The notes: a model not told the origin generated them from the letters alone. A stretch of DNA of 64,000 nt from an uncultured Prochlorococcus sp. (GCA_902616595.1 CACMTJ010000003.1:40139-104138), one strand, 5' to 3'. Counted from the first letter of the stretch, positions 46,224 through 54,304 are shown. Translations and numbers: made by a program.

Positions 46224-46965
46224 TAAAGATCTTCTTAATTTAATAGATATTACAGTTAGTTTCGAGGGTTTTTTAGCTCTCAACAAACTTAATTTAAATT
46301 TGAAGAAAGGAGAATTAAGAGCTGTAATAGGACCCAATGGCGCAGGCAAAACAACATTTCTTGATGTAATAACTGGAAAGGTTAAGCCAACGAACGGTGA
46401 AGTAATTTTTAAAGGGAAATCTTTAGTAGGTAGAAAGGAGCATAAAATAGCAAGACTTGGAGTTGGAAGAAAGTTCCAAAGTCCAAGAATCTTTGAAAAT
46501 CTAACAGTTAAAGAAAATCTTGAAATATCGGTGACAACTCCTAAAAGTCCCTTAAACCTTATAAATAAAAGTATTAAGGATGAGCAGCTTAATGAGATTG
46601 ATCGTCTGATGAAGATTGTTAATTTAGCTCAAAAAGTTGATTCTAAAGCTGGATCTTTATCACATGGCCAAAAACAATGGCTCGAGATAGCCATGTTAGT
46701 CGGACAGAAGCCAGATTTAATGTTAGTAGATGAACCTGTTGCTGGTTTAACTGATGAAGAAACAGATCTTACAGCTGATTTATTAAAATCTTTATCAGGC
46801 GAAAATACAGTAGTGGTAATAGATCACGATATGGAATTTATAAGAAGACTTGATAGTAATGTTTCAGTATTAAATCAGGGCACAGTATTATGTGAGGGAA
46901 CAATGGAAACTATACAAAAAGACAAAAAAGTTATTGATGTTTATTTAGGAAGACCTGAGGACTAG
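46216..46965 (+). CDS. urtD: Urea ABC transporter ATPase UrtD
   Basis: A 249-residue LivG-type ATPase. Walker A is VIGPNGAGKTTFLDVI, the signature SLSHGQKQWLEIAML is the LivG/UrtD variant, and Walker B is LMLVDEPVAGLTDEET. It powers urea uptake with UrtE. It overlaps urtC by 8 bases and ends 2 bases before urtE. Confidence 0.95.
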   Translation: MNNKDLLNLIDITVSFEGFLALNKLNLNLKKGELRAVIGPNGAGKTTFLDVITGKVKPTNGEVIFKGKSLVGRKEHKIARLGVGRKFQSPRIFENLTVKENLEISVTTPKSPLNLINKSIKDEQLNEIDRLMKIVNLAQKVDSKAGSLSHGQKQWLEIAMLVGQKPDLMLVDEPVAGLTDEETDLTADLLKSLSGENTVVVIDHDMEFIRRLDSNVSVLNQGTVLCEGTMETIQKDKKVIDVYLGRPED

Positions 46966-46967
46966 TT

Positions 46968-47678
46968 ATGGAAAATTTACTCGAAATAAAGTCGTTAAAT
47001 ACTTATTATGGCGAGAGTCATATTCTTAGAGATGTAGATTTAAACGTTAAATCAGGAGAAATGGTTTGTTTGATTGGAAGAAATGGAGTCGGCAAAACAA
47101 CTTTATTGAAATCACTAATTGGTTTGTTAAAACAAAAAAAAGGAGATATTTATTTGATTGGTGAAAATATCAACAGAAAAGCACCTCATCAGAGAGCTAG
47201 GAAAGGAATGGCTTACGTACCTCAAGGGAGAGAAATTATTCCATACCTATCAGTTGAAGAGAATCTTATGTTAGGGATGGAGTCTCTCCCAGGTGGATTA
47301 TCTAAGAACAAGAAAATAGATCCATTTATCTATGATCTCTTCCCAATCCTTAAAGATTTTCTTCAAAGGAAAGGAGGAGATCTTAGTGGAGGACAACAAC
47401 AGCAATTAGCTATTGCGAGAGCATTGCTAGGCAAACCTCAACTTCTATTGCTTGACGAACCAACGGAAGGTATTCAGCCGAATATAGTTTTAGACATTGA
47501 AAATGCAATTAACCAGATAATTAGGGATACTGGAATTGGTGTTTTATTAGTTGAACAGCACTTGCATTTTGTGAGGCAAGCCAATAGATATTATGCGATG
47601 CAACGCGGAGGTATTGTTGCTAGCGGAAACACTAGCGAATTGAGTCAAGCAGTTATTGATAAATTCTTAAGTGTTTAA
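46968..47678 (+). CDS. urtE: Urea ABC transporter ATPase UrtE
   Basis: A 236-residue LivF-type ATPase. Walker A is LIGRNGVGKTTLLKSL, the signature DLSGGQQQQLAIARAL, and Walker B LLLLDEPTEGIQPNI. It is the second ATPase of the urea transporter and ends the urtABCDE operon. No clear terminator follows; AT-rich DNA runs into the gene on the opposite strand. Confidence 0.95.
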   Translation: MENLLEIKSLNTYYGESHILRDVDLNVKSGEMVCLIGRNGVGKTTLLKSLIGLLKQKKGDIYLIGENINRKAPHQRARKGMAYVPQGREIIPYLSVEENLMLGMESLPGGLSKNKKIDPFIYDLFPILKDFLQRKGGDLSGGQQQQLAIARALLGKPQLLLLDEPTEGIQPNIVLDIENAINQIIRDTGIGVLLVEQHLHFVRQANRYYAMQRGGIVASGNTSELSQAVIDKFLSV

Positions 47679-47712
47679 ATAAATTTTTATTTTAAATTAA
47701 AAAAATTTTAAA

Positions 47713-47892
47713 TCATTTTTCGCATCTTATTAGGTCTATACTGTTTGGATGCTCATTAATATACTTATTAAATTCCATTGCTAGTGTTCTAGCCTCGTAA
47801 GCGTCAAAAGCATAAAAACAATTTTCTAATCTTATATTTTGAAAATCACGGTAATGCACTGTATATGGCTTCAACATATTATTTTTGTTCAT
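47713..47892 (-). CDS. Small soluble protein of unknown function (59 aa)
   Basis: Hand translation gives 59 residues from ATG at 47892 to TGA at 47713-47715. It reads KPYTVHYRDFQNIRLENCFY, then a helix AFDAYEARTLAMEFNKYINE and ends NSIDLIRCEK. The amphipathic helix and balanced composition argue for a real gene. It converges with urtE, leaving 34 bases. No family recognised. Confidence 0.65.
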   Translation of the reverse strand: MNKNNMLKPYTVHYRDFQNIRLENCFYAFDAYEARTLAMEFNKYINEHPNSIDLIRCEK

Positions 47893-48028
47893 ATTAATTT
47901 GCTAAAAAGCGATTATGTATATTCCAACCATGCATATATTCGTAAATTTAAAGCACAACTTTTGTTGTTATCAAAATATAATCTCATAGATTATGTATTT
48001 AAAAATACTTTATAAAGACAAAAAGTAA

Positions 48029-48160
48029 TTAATTTATATTTATATTTTTATTTTTATTTTTATTTTTAGAATTTTGCTTTTTACCTTCAATTAAAAAAAC
48101 GAATTTTGATAAAATATAACCAAAAAATGGAACCCATAACTTTTCATAAAAAAATTTCAT
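48029..48160 (-). CDS. Small membrane protein with an (Asn-Lys)n tail encoded by a hexamer repeat
   Basis: A 43-residue frame (ATG at 48160, TAA at 48029-48031). The first part MKFFYEKLWVPFFGYILSKF plus VFLIEG is hydrophobic with aromatic residues, and the tail is SKNKNKNKNININ, encoded by an AAATAA-type hexamer repeat. Seven bases separate it from the stop of the gene upstream, so the two make a tiny operon. Function unknown; the low-complexity tail may vary between strains. Confidence 0.5.
   Translation of the reverse strand: MKFFYEKLWVPFFGYILSKFVFLIEGKKQNSKNKNKNKNININ
48044..48067. repeat. (ATTTTT)4 hexanucleotide tandem repeat
   Basis: Four perfect copies of ATTTTT. They lie inside the 43-codon frame on the minus strand and encode alternating Asn and Lys. 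Copy-number change by whole units would keep the frame. Confidence 0.85.
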
Positions 48161-48166
48161 AAAAAA

Positions 48167-48340
48167 TTAAGCAGCTAATGATTCGTTTTCTTCAATTTCA
48201 GTTTTATTAATATGCTTAAAATTTATATAATTAAATAAATGTTGCATAAGCAGAAAATCAAGTTCCCCTTTCAACAAATTAACATCTGTTGAAAGTAAAT
48301 CATCAACAAAATCATCAAAAGTATCTGAAAGAGGATTCAC
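48167..48340 (-). CDS. Small acidic protein of unknown function (57 aa)
   Basis: A 57-residue frame starting at GTG (48340) and ending TAA at 48167-48169. It begins NPLSDTFDDFVDDLLSTDVN, has a helix with LLKGELDFLLMQHLFNYI, and ends EIEENESLAA. Acidic and helical, without a membrane segment. It lies 7 bases upstream of the 43-residue gene. The balanced, clearly amphipathic sequence suggests it is real. Confidence 0.55.
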   Translation of the reverse strand: MNPLSDTFDDFVDDLLSTDVNLLKGELDFLLMQHLFNYINFKHINKTEIEENESLAA

Positions 48341-48742
48341 AATTAAAATTTATTTTTGCCATTATCATCGCATTAACAACAAAAGTCAACCAAATTTGAA
48401 TATTAATTTTTGAATTCTTTAAAATTAATGAATAAAAACTAAAAAATTAAATAATAAAAATAAACAAGCAAAATAACAGATTTAATATCAAGCTTAGGGT
48501 TTTTGAATTAAATTTCATTTATCTTGCTTTTCTTAATTTTATATCTCTCCTGATTAGCAATATCAAAACGACAATACACATATTTGCTAAAAAGAAATTT
48601 AAAGAATTCATCATCAAACCATTTAATATATTTATAGCAAGACTATTGATGTGCCAATTCGTAAAGAATCACTTAGAAAATGTTTAAAAGCAATAAATTT
48701 TTTTTAGCAATCAAATTTGATATTAATAGCTAATTTCAAATA
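48341..48742. other. AT-rich stretch of 400 bases with no confident gene
   Basis: The stretch is extremely AT-rich. It contains one possible 31-codon membrane-peptide frame at 48519-48614 (listed separately) and otherwise only short frames broken by stops. I see no tRNA, strong hairpin or repeat. Confidence 0.6.
48519..48614 (-). CDS. Possible 31-residue membrane peptide
   Basis: A 31-codon frame (ATG at 48614, TAA at 48519-48521) reads MMNSLNFFLANMCIVVLILL and then IRRDIKLRKAR. A hydrophobic helix followed by a basic tail (positive-inside) is a sensible membrane peptide. There is no visible Shine-Dalgarno, and AT-rich DNA gives hydrophobic frames by chance, so it is tentative. Confidence 0.3.
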   Translation of the reverse strand: MMNSLNFFLANMCIVVLILLIRRDIKLRKAR

Positions 48743-49057
48743 TTATTTTTTAATTAGCTCGAAGTAACCATTTCTATTTAATAAGTACTTATCAAACCAA
48801 AGGCTTAATAGATTGTCTAATCCTATTCCATTCATTTTATTTATTTGCGAAGTCTTATAGTCTGAGAGTGCAAGCAATAAATACGGAAAAATCATGTCAG
48901 AAAGGCCTTTTGGCAGTTTTTCTAAAGGTACTCCATGAGCTCTATCCCATAAAATTTGCATATCCTGAGAGAACAAAGAACTCCAATAACTAAAATTACA
49001 ATATAATCTTTCTGGAGGAAGGAGATTTACAGATAAAAATGGGAAAGATGAATTCAT
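48743..49057 (-). CDS. Hypothetical protein (104 aa)
   Basis: A 104-residue protein with FLSVNLLPPERLYCNFSYWS, then a loop HGVPLEKLPKGLSDMIFPYL that looks like a soluble helix pair, and a C-terminal LLNRNGYFELIKK. No signal peptide, membrane segment or catalytic motif is clear. Codon use resembles neighbours. It stands alone between the AT-rich gap and the ribbon-helix-helix gene. I do not recognise it. Confidence 0.6.
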   Translation of the reverse strand: MNSSFPFLSVNLLPPERLYCNFSYWSSLFSQDMQILWDRAHGVPLEKLPKGLSDMIFPYLLLALSDYKTSQINKMNGIGLDNLLSLWFDKYLLNRNGYFELIKK

Positions 49058-49180
49058 AAGAACAAATACTTTATAGATTATTGAGTTTAGGATTTTAAAA
49101 TGGTGAATAAATTTTAATATGAAAATCTCCTATAAATACAAATTAAATTTAACGCACAGTACAGCACTATGCAACACTCC

Positions 49181-49579
49181 TTATTTATCATATTTTTCTG
49201 TCATTTCCTGAAATTTAAGGAATGATAAAAACTTTTTATAAGTTTCCAAGTCAAAAGCCTCCTTATTTACTTCAGTTAAATGGCTAAAATTACTTGGATT
49301 AAGATGATTTACTAATTTAGTATCGATTGAGGGTTCAGATTTATCTATAAAGTCAGCAGAATTATCAGATAAGTTTTGTAAATGTCCTTCAATCTTTTGA
49401 AATGATGTTGTTGCTTTACCATTATTTTTATTAAATATGCCCCTTATGGAAAGTGCTTCCTCTACCAAAATACTTATTATTTTTGAATTACTTAAATTGT
49501 TCTCAATGCTCAACTTATCAATTATTCTCATAACATCTTCTCTAGGGATAAAACCAACTCTTTTTTTTTTGGTAGGCAT
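49181..49579 (-). CDS. Putative ribbon-helix-helix DNA-binding protein
   Basis: A 132-residue protein. Its N-terminal 45 residues, with RVGFIPREDVMRIIDKLSIE and NLSNSKIISILVEEALSIRG, have the strand-helix-helix spacing of RHH (CopG/Arc-like) domains. The remainder is polar and unrecognised. As a stand-alone RHH protein it may be a regulator or the antitoxin-like half of a pair, but the gene upstream (-strand neighbour) does not look like a toxin. It is divergent from the gene at 49650. Confidence 0.5.
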   Translation of the reverse strand: MPTKKKRVGFIPREDVMRIIDKLSIENNLSNSKIISILVEEALSIRGIFNKNNGKATTSFQKIEGHLQNLSDNSADFIDKSEPSIDTKLVNHLNPSNFSHLTEVNKEAFDLETYKKFLSFLKFQEMTEKYDK

Positions 49580-49649
49580 TTATAAATTAATTAAAGTTCG
49601 GCACTTGACTGTAATAAGTGTTGCACTATATTCATTATAAGTCAATTCA

Positions 49650-49799
49650 ATGCTAATGATTTTACCAACAACTTTACTTCTAGGAGCCCTTGGATATCTT
49701 TTCTACACCTCAAAAAAAGAACTTTCACTAGATCACCTTGACCCTAAAGAAAAAGAAAATGATGATTTGTATGAAGAATTAGAAGATCTATTTATTTGA
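49650..49799 (+). CDS. Small membrane-anchored acidic protein (49 aa)
   Basis: A 49-residue frame from ATG at 49650 to TGA at 49797-49799. An N-terminal helix (ILPTTLLLGALGYLFY) is followed by a highly acidic tail (KKELSLDHLDPKEKENDD, then EELEDLFI). This is a convincing membrane-anchor-plus-acidic-tail architecture. A second ATG two codons in (49656) is possible. Unrecognised. Confidence 0.6.
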   Translation: MLMILPTTLLLGALGYLFYTSKKELSLDHLDPKEKENDDLYEELEDLFI

Positions 49800-49893
49800 A
49801 ATTATTCACTTCATAATAAAAAAACTTTGTTTCTTGACTAAATATATACAAAACCTTGAACTTAATTAGAATAAAAACAAAGATATAAAATAG

Positions 49894-50190
49894 ATGACTG
49901 TTCATCAAGATTACGAAATAAAAATCAATTTAAATGAATTGATTGAGAAGAGAATTCCATGTTGTGATTTACTTCATCCCGATCATTGTCTAACTGAAAA
50001 ACAAGTCTCTGAAATTGCGCATGATATTCGTATGGATTTAAATTTGCATGATCTTTACAAGCAAGTTGATCAACACATTATGAATTATGTAAATGCAGCT
50101 GGTATTGATAACAAAGACCATTGGGTTGAACCACATCTTCCAGATTTGGAAAGAGATTTAAAAGAAGAAGTTGGTATAGAATTTGATTAA
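49894..50190 (+). CDS. Hypothetical protein (98 aa), His/Cys-containing
   Basis: A 98-residue acidic, soluble protein. RIPCCDLLHPDHCLTEKQV holds three Cys and two His close together, and HDIRMDLNLHDLYKQVDQHI and DNKDHWVEPHLPDLERDL follow, so His is enriched throughout. A metal-binding role is possible, but no known zinc or iron motif fits. No family recognised. It stands alone with about 90 bases upstream. Confidence 0.65.
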   Translation: MTVHQDYEIKINLNELIEKRIPCCDLLHPDHCLTEKQVSEIAHDIRMDLNLHDLYKQVDQHIMNYVNAAGIDNKDHWVEPHLPDLERDLKEEVGIEFD

Positions 50191-50210
50191 ATTTCTTACT
50201 ACAAAAGAAA

Positions 50211-50354
50211 TTAATAAATGTATTTTTTTTCTAAATCATCTATTAATTTATAAATACTTTTAGCTGATCTCTTTCTTTTTTTTAAAATTCTAAACACTAT
50301 AAATCCAATCAATACTGAAAAAATAGGTGTGAAAACAATAATTTCATGATTCAT
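50211..50354 (-). CDS. Small membrane-anchored basic protein (47 aa)
   Basis: A 47-residue frame (ATG at 50354, TAA at 50211-50213). HEIIVFTPIFSVLIGFIVF is a single membrane helix, followed by RILKKRKRSAKSIYKLIDDL and a short polar end. Positive-inside topology is clear. It converges with the gene ending at 50190, leaving 20 bases. No family recognised. Confidence 0.5.
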   Translation of the reverse strand: MNHEIIVFTPIFSVLIGFIVFRILKKRKRSAKSIYKLIDDLEKKYIY

Positions 50355-50522
50355 AACCATCAAACAGAAGCATATTAAAATTATTAAAAAGTCTGCACCA
50401 ATAAAATAGGTACTTTATACAAATATCTTTCAATATAAAAAATTAAGATTTCTCATAGAAAAATAAAAGAATTAAAATTTTTTGTAAATTATGTAGATAT
50501 AAATTTTAATTCAATAAAGATA

Positions 50523-50705
50523 ATGATTAATTATTTTGCTTTAACGATAGCTGAGATGGGGATCGGCAAGATAGAGTTAGCCGTTATTGGCGCGGTAATT
50601 TTAATATTTCCAGTTTTATTCGTTTATGCATCTAAAAACCTTGATGCAAAGGGGGTTTTCGAATGGATGATGGAGAAACCCAATGATTGGATAGGTAAAA
50701 AATAA
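50523..50705 (+). CDS. Small single-pass membrane protein (60 aa)
   Basis: A 60-residue protein with one strong helix (GKIELAVIGAVILIFPVLFV, about 15-34) and a soluble tail, AKGVFEWMMEKPNDWIGKK. The helix start and Pro in the middle resemble thylakoid small proteins, but the family is not recognised. Regular codon use and a tight start support it as a gene. Confidence 0.7.
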   Translation: MINYFALTIAEMGIGKIELAVIGAVILIFPVLFVYASKNLDAKGVFEWMMEKPNDWIGKK

Positions 50706-50727
50706 GACTTTAACAATTTACATTTTT

Positions 50728-51069
50728 CTAGTTGAATTTTAAATTTTCTAATTTACTAATAGCAAAATCATAAACTTGGCAATTATTTTCTAAATCATTG
50801 ACTATTGAATTTTTTAATAGAGAATAATTTATAAACTTATTGAGTTTATTATTTTTAAATTCCTTATTAGTCTCTCCAATAGCAAATGCCAAGGCTCCAT
50901 CATAAGAAATCCCGAATTTGGTAGTGTTGCAATAAGTTCTAGTGAACTTATTAGAAATCTTTTTAGTATACTTTTCAAGAGTTTTAGAGGAAGTATCTAA
51001 TGAGTAAACTGGACTATTAAATAGAAGAAGCAAAGTTAAAATGAATATCGTAAAAACTCTTTTGATCAT
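50728..51069 (-). CDS. Small secreted protein of unknown function (113 aa)
   Basis: A 113-residue protein with a signal peptide (KRVFTIFILTLLLLFNSPVY then S) and a mature domain of about 90 residues, including KYTKKISNKFTRTYCNTTKF, GALAFAIGETNKEF and NDLENNCQVYDFAISKLE. Two Cys may pair in the periplasm or lumen. It converges with the 60-residue gene and is followed upstream by a long AT-rich gap. Unrecognised. Confidence 0.7.
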   Translation of the reverse strand: MIKRVFTIFILTLLLLFNSPVYSLDTSSKTLEKYTKKISNKFTRTYCNTTKFGISYDGALAFAIGETNKEFKNNKLNKFINYSLLKNSIVNDLENNCQVYDFAISKLENLKFN

Positions 51070-51433
51070 AAAATTTCATAAATTTCAGGATTAATATAGT
51101 TTAGAATTTAACTTTGCAGACTAAGTTTTATTAAAAATATAGAAATTAAAAAATTTTTGAACAAAACAGTTATTTCATATTTTTGAAGATATAAACTATC
51201 TAAATGAGTACTTTAAAGTTTGAATTTTTTTGGTAGTTTTTTAAAAAACACCTAAATGCTTTTGGTATAGTAAAATCCCCTGCTAATAATTTATAGAAAA
51301 CAAATAATACTTGGGTATTCAATTAATAATTATCCAAAAATAAGTAAATTAATTATTAAATATATGAATTGAGCTATGGAAATGTATTTGAACATGAATT
51401 ATTGTTTAATTGAGTATTAAATACAAATTAAAT
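51070..51433. other. AT-rich gap of 364 bases with no gene
   Basis: The stretch shows no frame above about 25 codons that looks like a protein. There are long A/T runs but no clear hairpin. A small RNA cannot be excluded, but nothing in the sequence shows it. Confidence 0.55.
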
Positions 51434-51655
51434 ATGGCACTACCAGAACTTATATACGCTCCTATAGATGGGGGAACTATACATAGATATGAGATTAGTG
51501 GTGGCAAGAGAAAATTTTTAAGATTTATAGGTTGTTATTTAGGCCAGTGTAATTTCCACAAAAATATTGATGATGCTATTGATTACATAAAAAATTTGAA
51601 AGAATCACAAAAGATACAAAAACATGAAATAAACATACATAAATATGACGGGTAA
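51434..51655 (+). CDS. Small cyanobacterial protein of unknown function (73 aa)
   Basis: A protein of 73 residues when started at the ATG at 51434 (MALPELIYAPIDGGTIHRYE); a TTG eight codons upstream (51410) is possible. The core GGKRKFLRFIGCYLGQCNF and FHKNIDDAIDYIKNLKES suggests a small alpha/beta fold. It is not a recognised family. It lies 130 bases before the Rieske gene on the same strand. Confidence 0.65.
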   Translation: MALPELIYAPIDGGTIHRYEISGGKRKFLRFIGCYLGQCNFHKNIDDAIDYIKNLKESQKIQKHEINIHKYDG

Positions 51656-51785
51656 TCAATATTTTTCAATAACTACATAATTATTGCTACAAATAATAGA
51701 GAATTTTCTTTTTAATAAGAAATTGATTATTTACTTGGGTTATAGTTCCGAAAGATAAACAGTCAATTAAAAAAGAAATTAATTT

Positions 51786-53108
51786 ATGGAAAACAGACAA
51801 ATTAATTTTTTTAAATCAAAAGACTTTAATACCGTTCTTAAGCCATTTAAAAAAGGAACGGTAGTAAAAATTGACTCGTTAGAGATTAGAGAAAATCAAA
51901 ATGAATTAAAAATAGGTTTATTTGGTTGGTATGCTATTTGTCCTTCAAAAGAACTAAAAAAAAATAACCTTAATTATTTTTCTCTCTATAATGAGCCTCT
52001 TGTTCTTTATAGAGATGAGAATGAAAACGTTAGGTGCATTAAAAATATTTGTCCACATAGGGGAGCCTCTTTTTTTGGAGGAACACTATCAGATGGAGTT
52101 ATAACCTGTCCATATCATGGAGCTAAATTCTCATCTGGTGGAAGTTGTCAAAATCTAGATAGAATAACATGTAGTCACATAGTTGATAATAACTACGATA
52201 ACTATGCCAAAAGGATTCACTTATCTCAATACAAAGCTCTAGAAAAGAATGGATATATTTTTGTACATTACTCTAAAAAATCCGACACCGATTTAAACAA
52301 TATTAGTGAAGATTCACCAATAGGTAACTACGATTTAACTGATAATGGTTTTTCAGAAAAGAATTATGTTTTTGAAGAAGCTTTAGTCGACTTTAAATGT
52401 GATTGGTCAAGGATAATTGAAAATCACTTAGATATCCTTCATCTATTTTGGGTTCACGGCGATACAATTCCTGATAAAGATGTTAATAAAAATGTACTAG
52501 TTAGTTTCAACCAGAAAATTAATGTTACACCTAAATATATTGAAAGTATTTACTACTACAAGAACAACCCTAAAAATGAATTTATCCGGATAAAATATAT
52601 CCCACCTGGACGGATATTAATTTATAAAGGCGATCCTTCTGCAGCTAGATATTTACAAGTTTTAGATCATATTCCACTAGGAGATAACAAAGCAAGAGTA
52701 ATAGTTAGGCACTATAGGAAATTTCTACAAAATAAACTACTTAACAACCTCTTATTATTTAAAGAGAATCAAAGAAAGATTTTTTATAAGATATTTGATG
52801 AGGATTATATGATTTTAAAAACGCAAACATATAATCACAATATGGGATATGTAAGTAAAGATGAAATAAAATTATTGGGAGAAGATAGAATAATAAATTA
52901 CTTTTGGAAATGGTATAAGAAATCTGAAGATAAAGATGAACCTTGGAGAAATATTAATAAAACTCAAAATCTCAATGTATACGACAAAGTTATAATGAAA
53001 TATCCACCTGAGGTAAAGAAATTAGAAATCATAAATAATATAAATATTATAAGAAAAACATTTATACGATTTATTGCTCCGCTTTTATTTTTTATGTTAA
53101 TAATATAA
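51786..53108 (+). CDS. Rieske-type oxygenase, pheophorbide a oxygenase-like
   Basis: A 440-residue protein. The Rieske [2Fe-2S] site (CPHRG, Cys89 and His91; CPYHG, Cys108 and His111; C-x-H-x16-C-x2-H) is intact. The mononuclear iron motif D-x2-H-x4-H is present in DILHLFWVH. A C-terminal hydrophobic segment (about 423-440) anchors it. This order matches the PaO/Tic55/chlorophyllide oxygenase group; Prochlorococcus members are untested. The substrate may be a chlorin or carotenoid. It is followed by a 33-residue membrane gene at 4 bases. Confidence 0.85.
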   Translation: MENRQINFFKSKDFNTVLKPFKKGTVVKIDSLEIRENQNELKIGLFGWYAICPSKELKKNNLNYFSLYNEPLVLYRDENENVRCIKNICPHRGASFFGGTLSDGVITCPYHGAKFSSGGSCQNLDRITCSHIVDNNYDNYAKRIHLSQYKALEKNGYIFVHYSKKSDTDLNNISEDSPIGNYDLTDNGFSEKNYVFEEALVDFKCDWSRIIENHLDILHLFWVHGDTIPDKDVNKNVLVSFNQKINVTPKYIESIYYYKNNPKNEFIRIKYIPPGRILIYKGDPSAARYLQVLDHIPLGDNKARVIVRHYRKFLQNKLLNNLLLFKENQRKIFYKIFDEDYMILKTQTYNHNMGYVSKDEIKLLGEDRIINYFWKWYKKSEDKDEPWRNINKTQNLNVYDKVIMKYPPEVKKLEIINNINIIRKTFIRFIAPLLFFMLII

Positions 53109-53111
53109 TTT

Positions 53112-53213
53112 ATGAAGAAAGTAAATAGACCTTCATGGTTGAATTGGCTTTATCTTTTGATATTTATTTTAAGCTCAATTCAATTAATTATATTTTGGAG
53201 CAATAAGCTCTAG
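53112..53213 (+). CDS. 33-residue membrane peptide between Rieske and ABC ATPase genes
   Basis: A frame from ATG at 53112 to TAG at 53211-53213 encoding KKVNRPSWLNWLYLLIFILS plus IQLIIFWSNKL. It has one membrane helix with a basic N-terminus. Its last stop base is shared with the GTG start of the ABC ATPase gene, and it begins 3 bases after the Rieske stop. This tight coupling suggests a functional three-gene unit rather than a chance frame. Confidence 0.6.
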   Translation: MKKVNRPSWLNWLYLLIFILSSIQLIIFWSNKL

Positions 53214-54001
53214 TGGTTAATAACTTTTGGTTTGAGGCAAAAAATATAAATTGTTTTAAAAATGGCTTTAGAGTAATTAAAGATTTAAATTTAAAGATAG
53301 CGTATTCAGAGAATGTAATATTAATTGGACCAAATGGCTCAGGGAAATCATCATTAATAGAAGTAATTAATAGAAACATATATCCTGTAATTGCTAATGA
53401 ATCGAAATTAAAAATATTTGGCAAAGAACTTATAAATTTATGGGAACTAAGAAACAGAATAAGTACCGTAAATAACGATATAAAAAATAGAATAAATCCA
53501 AATCTGCAAGTATTTGATTTAATTTTAAGTGGACTATACGGTAGGTATTGTTACGTACAAAATAAATCTGAAAGAGACTCTTATAAGGTTGAAAAAATAA
53601 TGAAGAAAATGAATATTTCTAATTTATCTAAAAAATATTTTTCCTATTTATCAGATGGAGAAAAAAAAATTTCTCTCATTGCTAGGGCGTTAATAAAAAA
53701 ACCAGATATCTTGATCCTAGATGAACCAATTGCAAATTTAGATTATAAATCAAAGTTTTTTGTAGTTGATAAGATTAATGAATTATCAAAATTAAATACC
53801 AGAATTTTCTGCGTTACTCATGATATCTCTATGATTACAAGAATATATGATCGCGTCCTAATGCTAAAAGATGGCAAGATAATCGCTGATGGTCATCAAA
53901 ATAAGGTTATAAATAGTGAGAATCTTAATAAGTTATACGGCATTGATGTAGAGGTGGCTAAAAATAATGGACTTTGGAATATAAACAGATTATCTAAATA
54001 A
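53213..54001 (+). CDS. ABC transporter ATPase, no permease nearby
   Basis: A 262-residue ATPase starting at GTG. Walker A is ILIGPNGSGKSSLIEV, the signature is degenerate (YLSDGEKKISLIARAL, Asp and Glu replacing Gly-Gln), and Walker B is ILILDEPIANLDYKS, with a His-switch in CVTHDISM. The ModF/ABC-F-like style suggests an unusual importer or a cofactor-linked ATPase. No permease or binding protein lies next to it. It overlaps the 33-residue gene by one base and converges with the zinc-ribbon gene. Confidence 0.8.
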   Translation: MVNNFWFEAKNINCFKNGFRVIKDLNLKIAYSENVILIGPNGSGKSSLIEVINRNIYPVIANESKLKIFGKELINLWELRNRISTVNNDIKNRINPNLQVFDLILSGLYGRYCYVQNKSERDSYKVEKIMKKMNISNLSKKYFSYLSDGEKKISLIARALIKKPDILILDEPIANLDYKSKFFVVDKINELSKLNTRIFCVTHDISMITRIYDRVLMLKDGKIIADGHQNKVINSENLNKLYGIDVEVAKNNGLWNINRLSK

Positions 54002-54182
54002 CAATTATAAAAATAGCTATGGCAATAGCAAGAAATACAAACTTTTTGCTTTTTAAAAATGAAGAGGATTTATTTTTAAATGAAGAAGATCCACATTTAG
54101 AGCAGATAATCTTACCTCCTAAAGAACGATCTGAGACAAACGAAGAACTTCCACAGTTAAAACAAACTCTATTTAGGCTCAT
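53994..54182 (-). CDS. Zinc-ribbon, C-terminal-anchored small membrane protein
   Basis: A 62-residue protein. Two Cys pairs, CFNCGSSSF and CSKCGSSSF (C-x2-C ... C-x2-C, about 8-31), make a zinc ribbon, and a helix (FVFLAIAIAIFIIVI) at the C-terminus anchors it. Zinc ribbon plus tail anchor is known from small membrane regulators, but no function can be named here. It overlaps the ABC gene by 8 bases and diverges from the Crp-family gene with Fur-like boxes in between. Confidence 0.7.
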   Translation of the reverse strand: MSLNRVCFNCGSSSFVSDRSLGGKIICSKCGSSSFKNKSSSFLKSKKFVFLAIAIAIFIIVI

Positions 54183-54259
54183 CTAAAATAAAATTTTTTG
54201 CAATTCTATCTAAATTATATTGCTAAATACTTTGTAAAGAAAAACTTCAGAATCTATAT

Positions 54260-54278
54260 GATAATGAGAATCTATTGC
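54260..54278 (+). promoter_or_regulatory. Fur-box-like site 1
   Basis: GATAATGAGAATCTATTGC matches the 19-base Fur consensus GATAATGATAATCATTATC at 14 of 19 positions by my count. It lies in the divergent space between the zinc-ribbon gene and the Crp-family gene. Confidence 0.5.
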
Positions 54279-54304
54279 AATAGGTAAATTTATAGTGCAT
54301 AATT

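Noticed and set aside
48044..48067. Hexamer repeat considered as a CRISPR-like or origin repeat
   Set aside because: Units are contiguous with no spacers, and they fit a coding reading as Asn-Lys. No DnaA-box cluster or cas gene is present.
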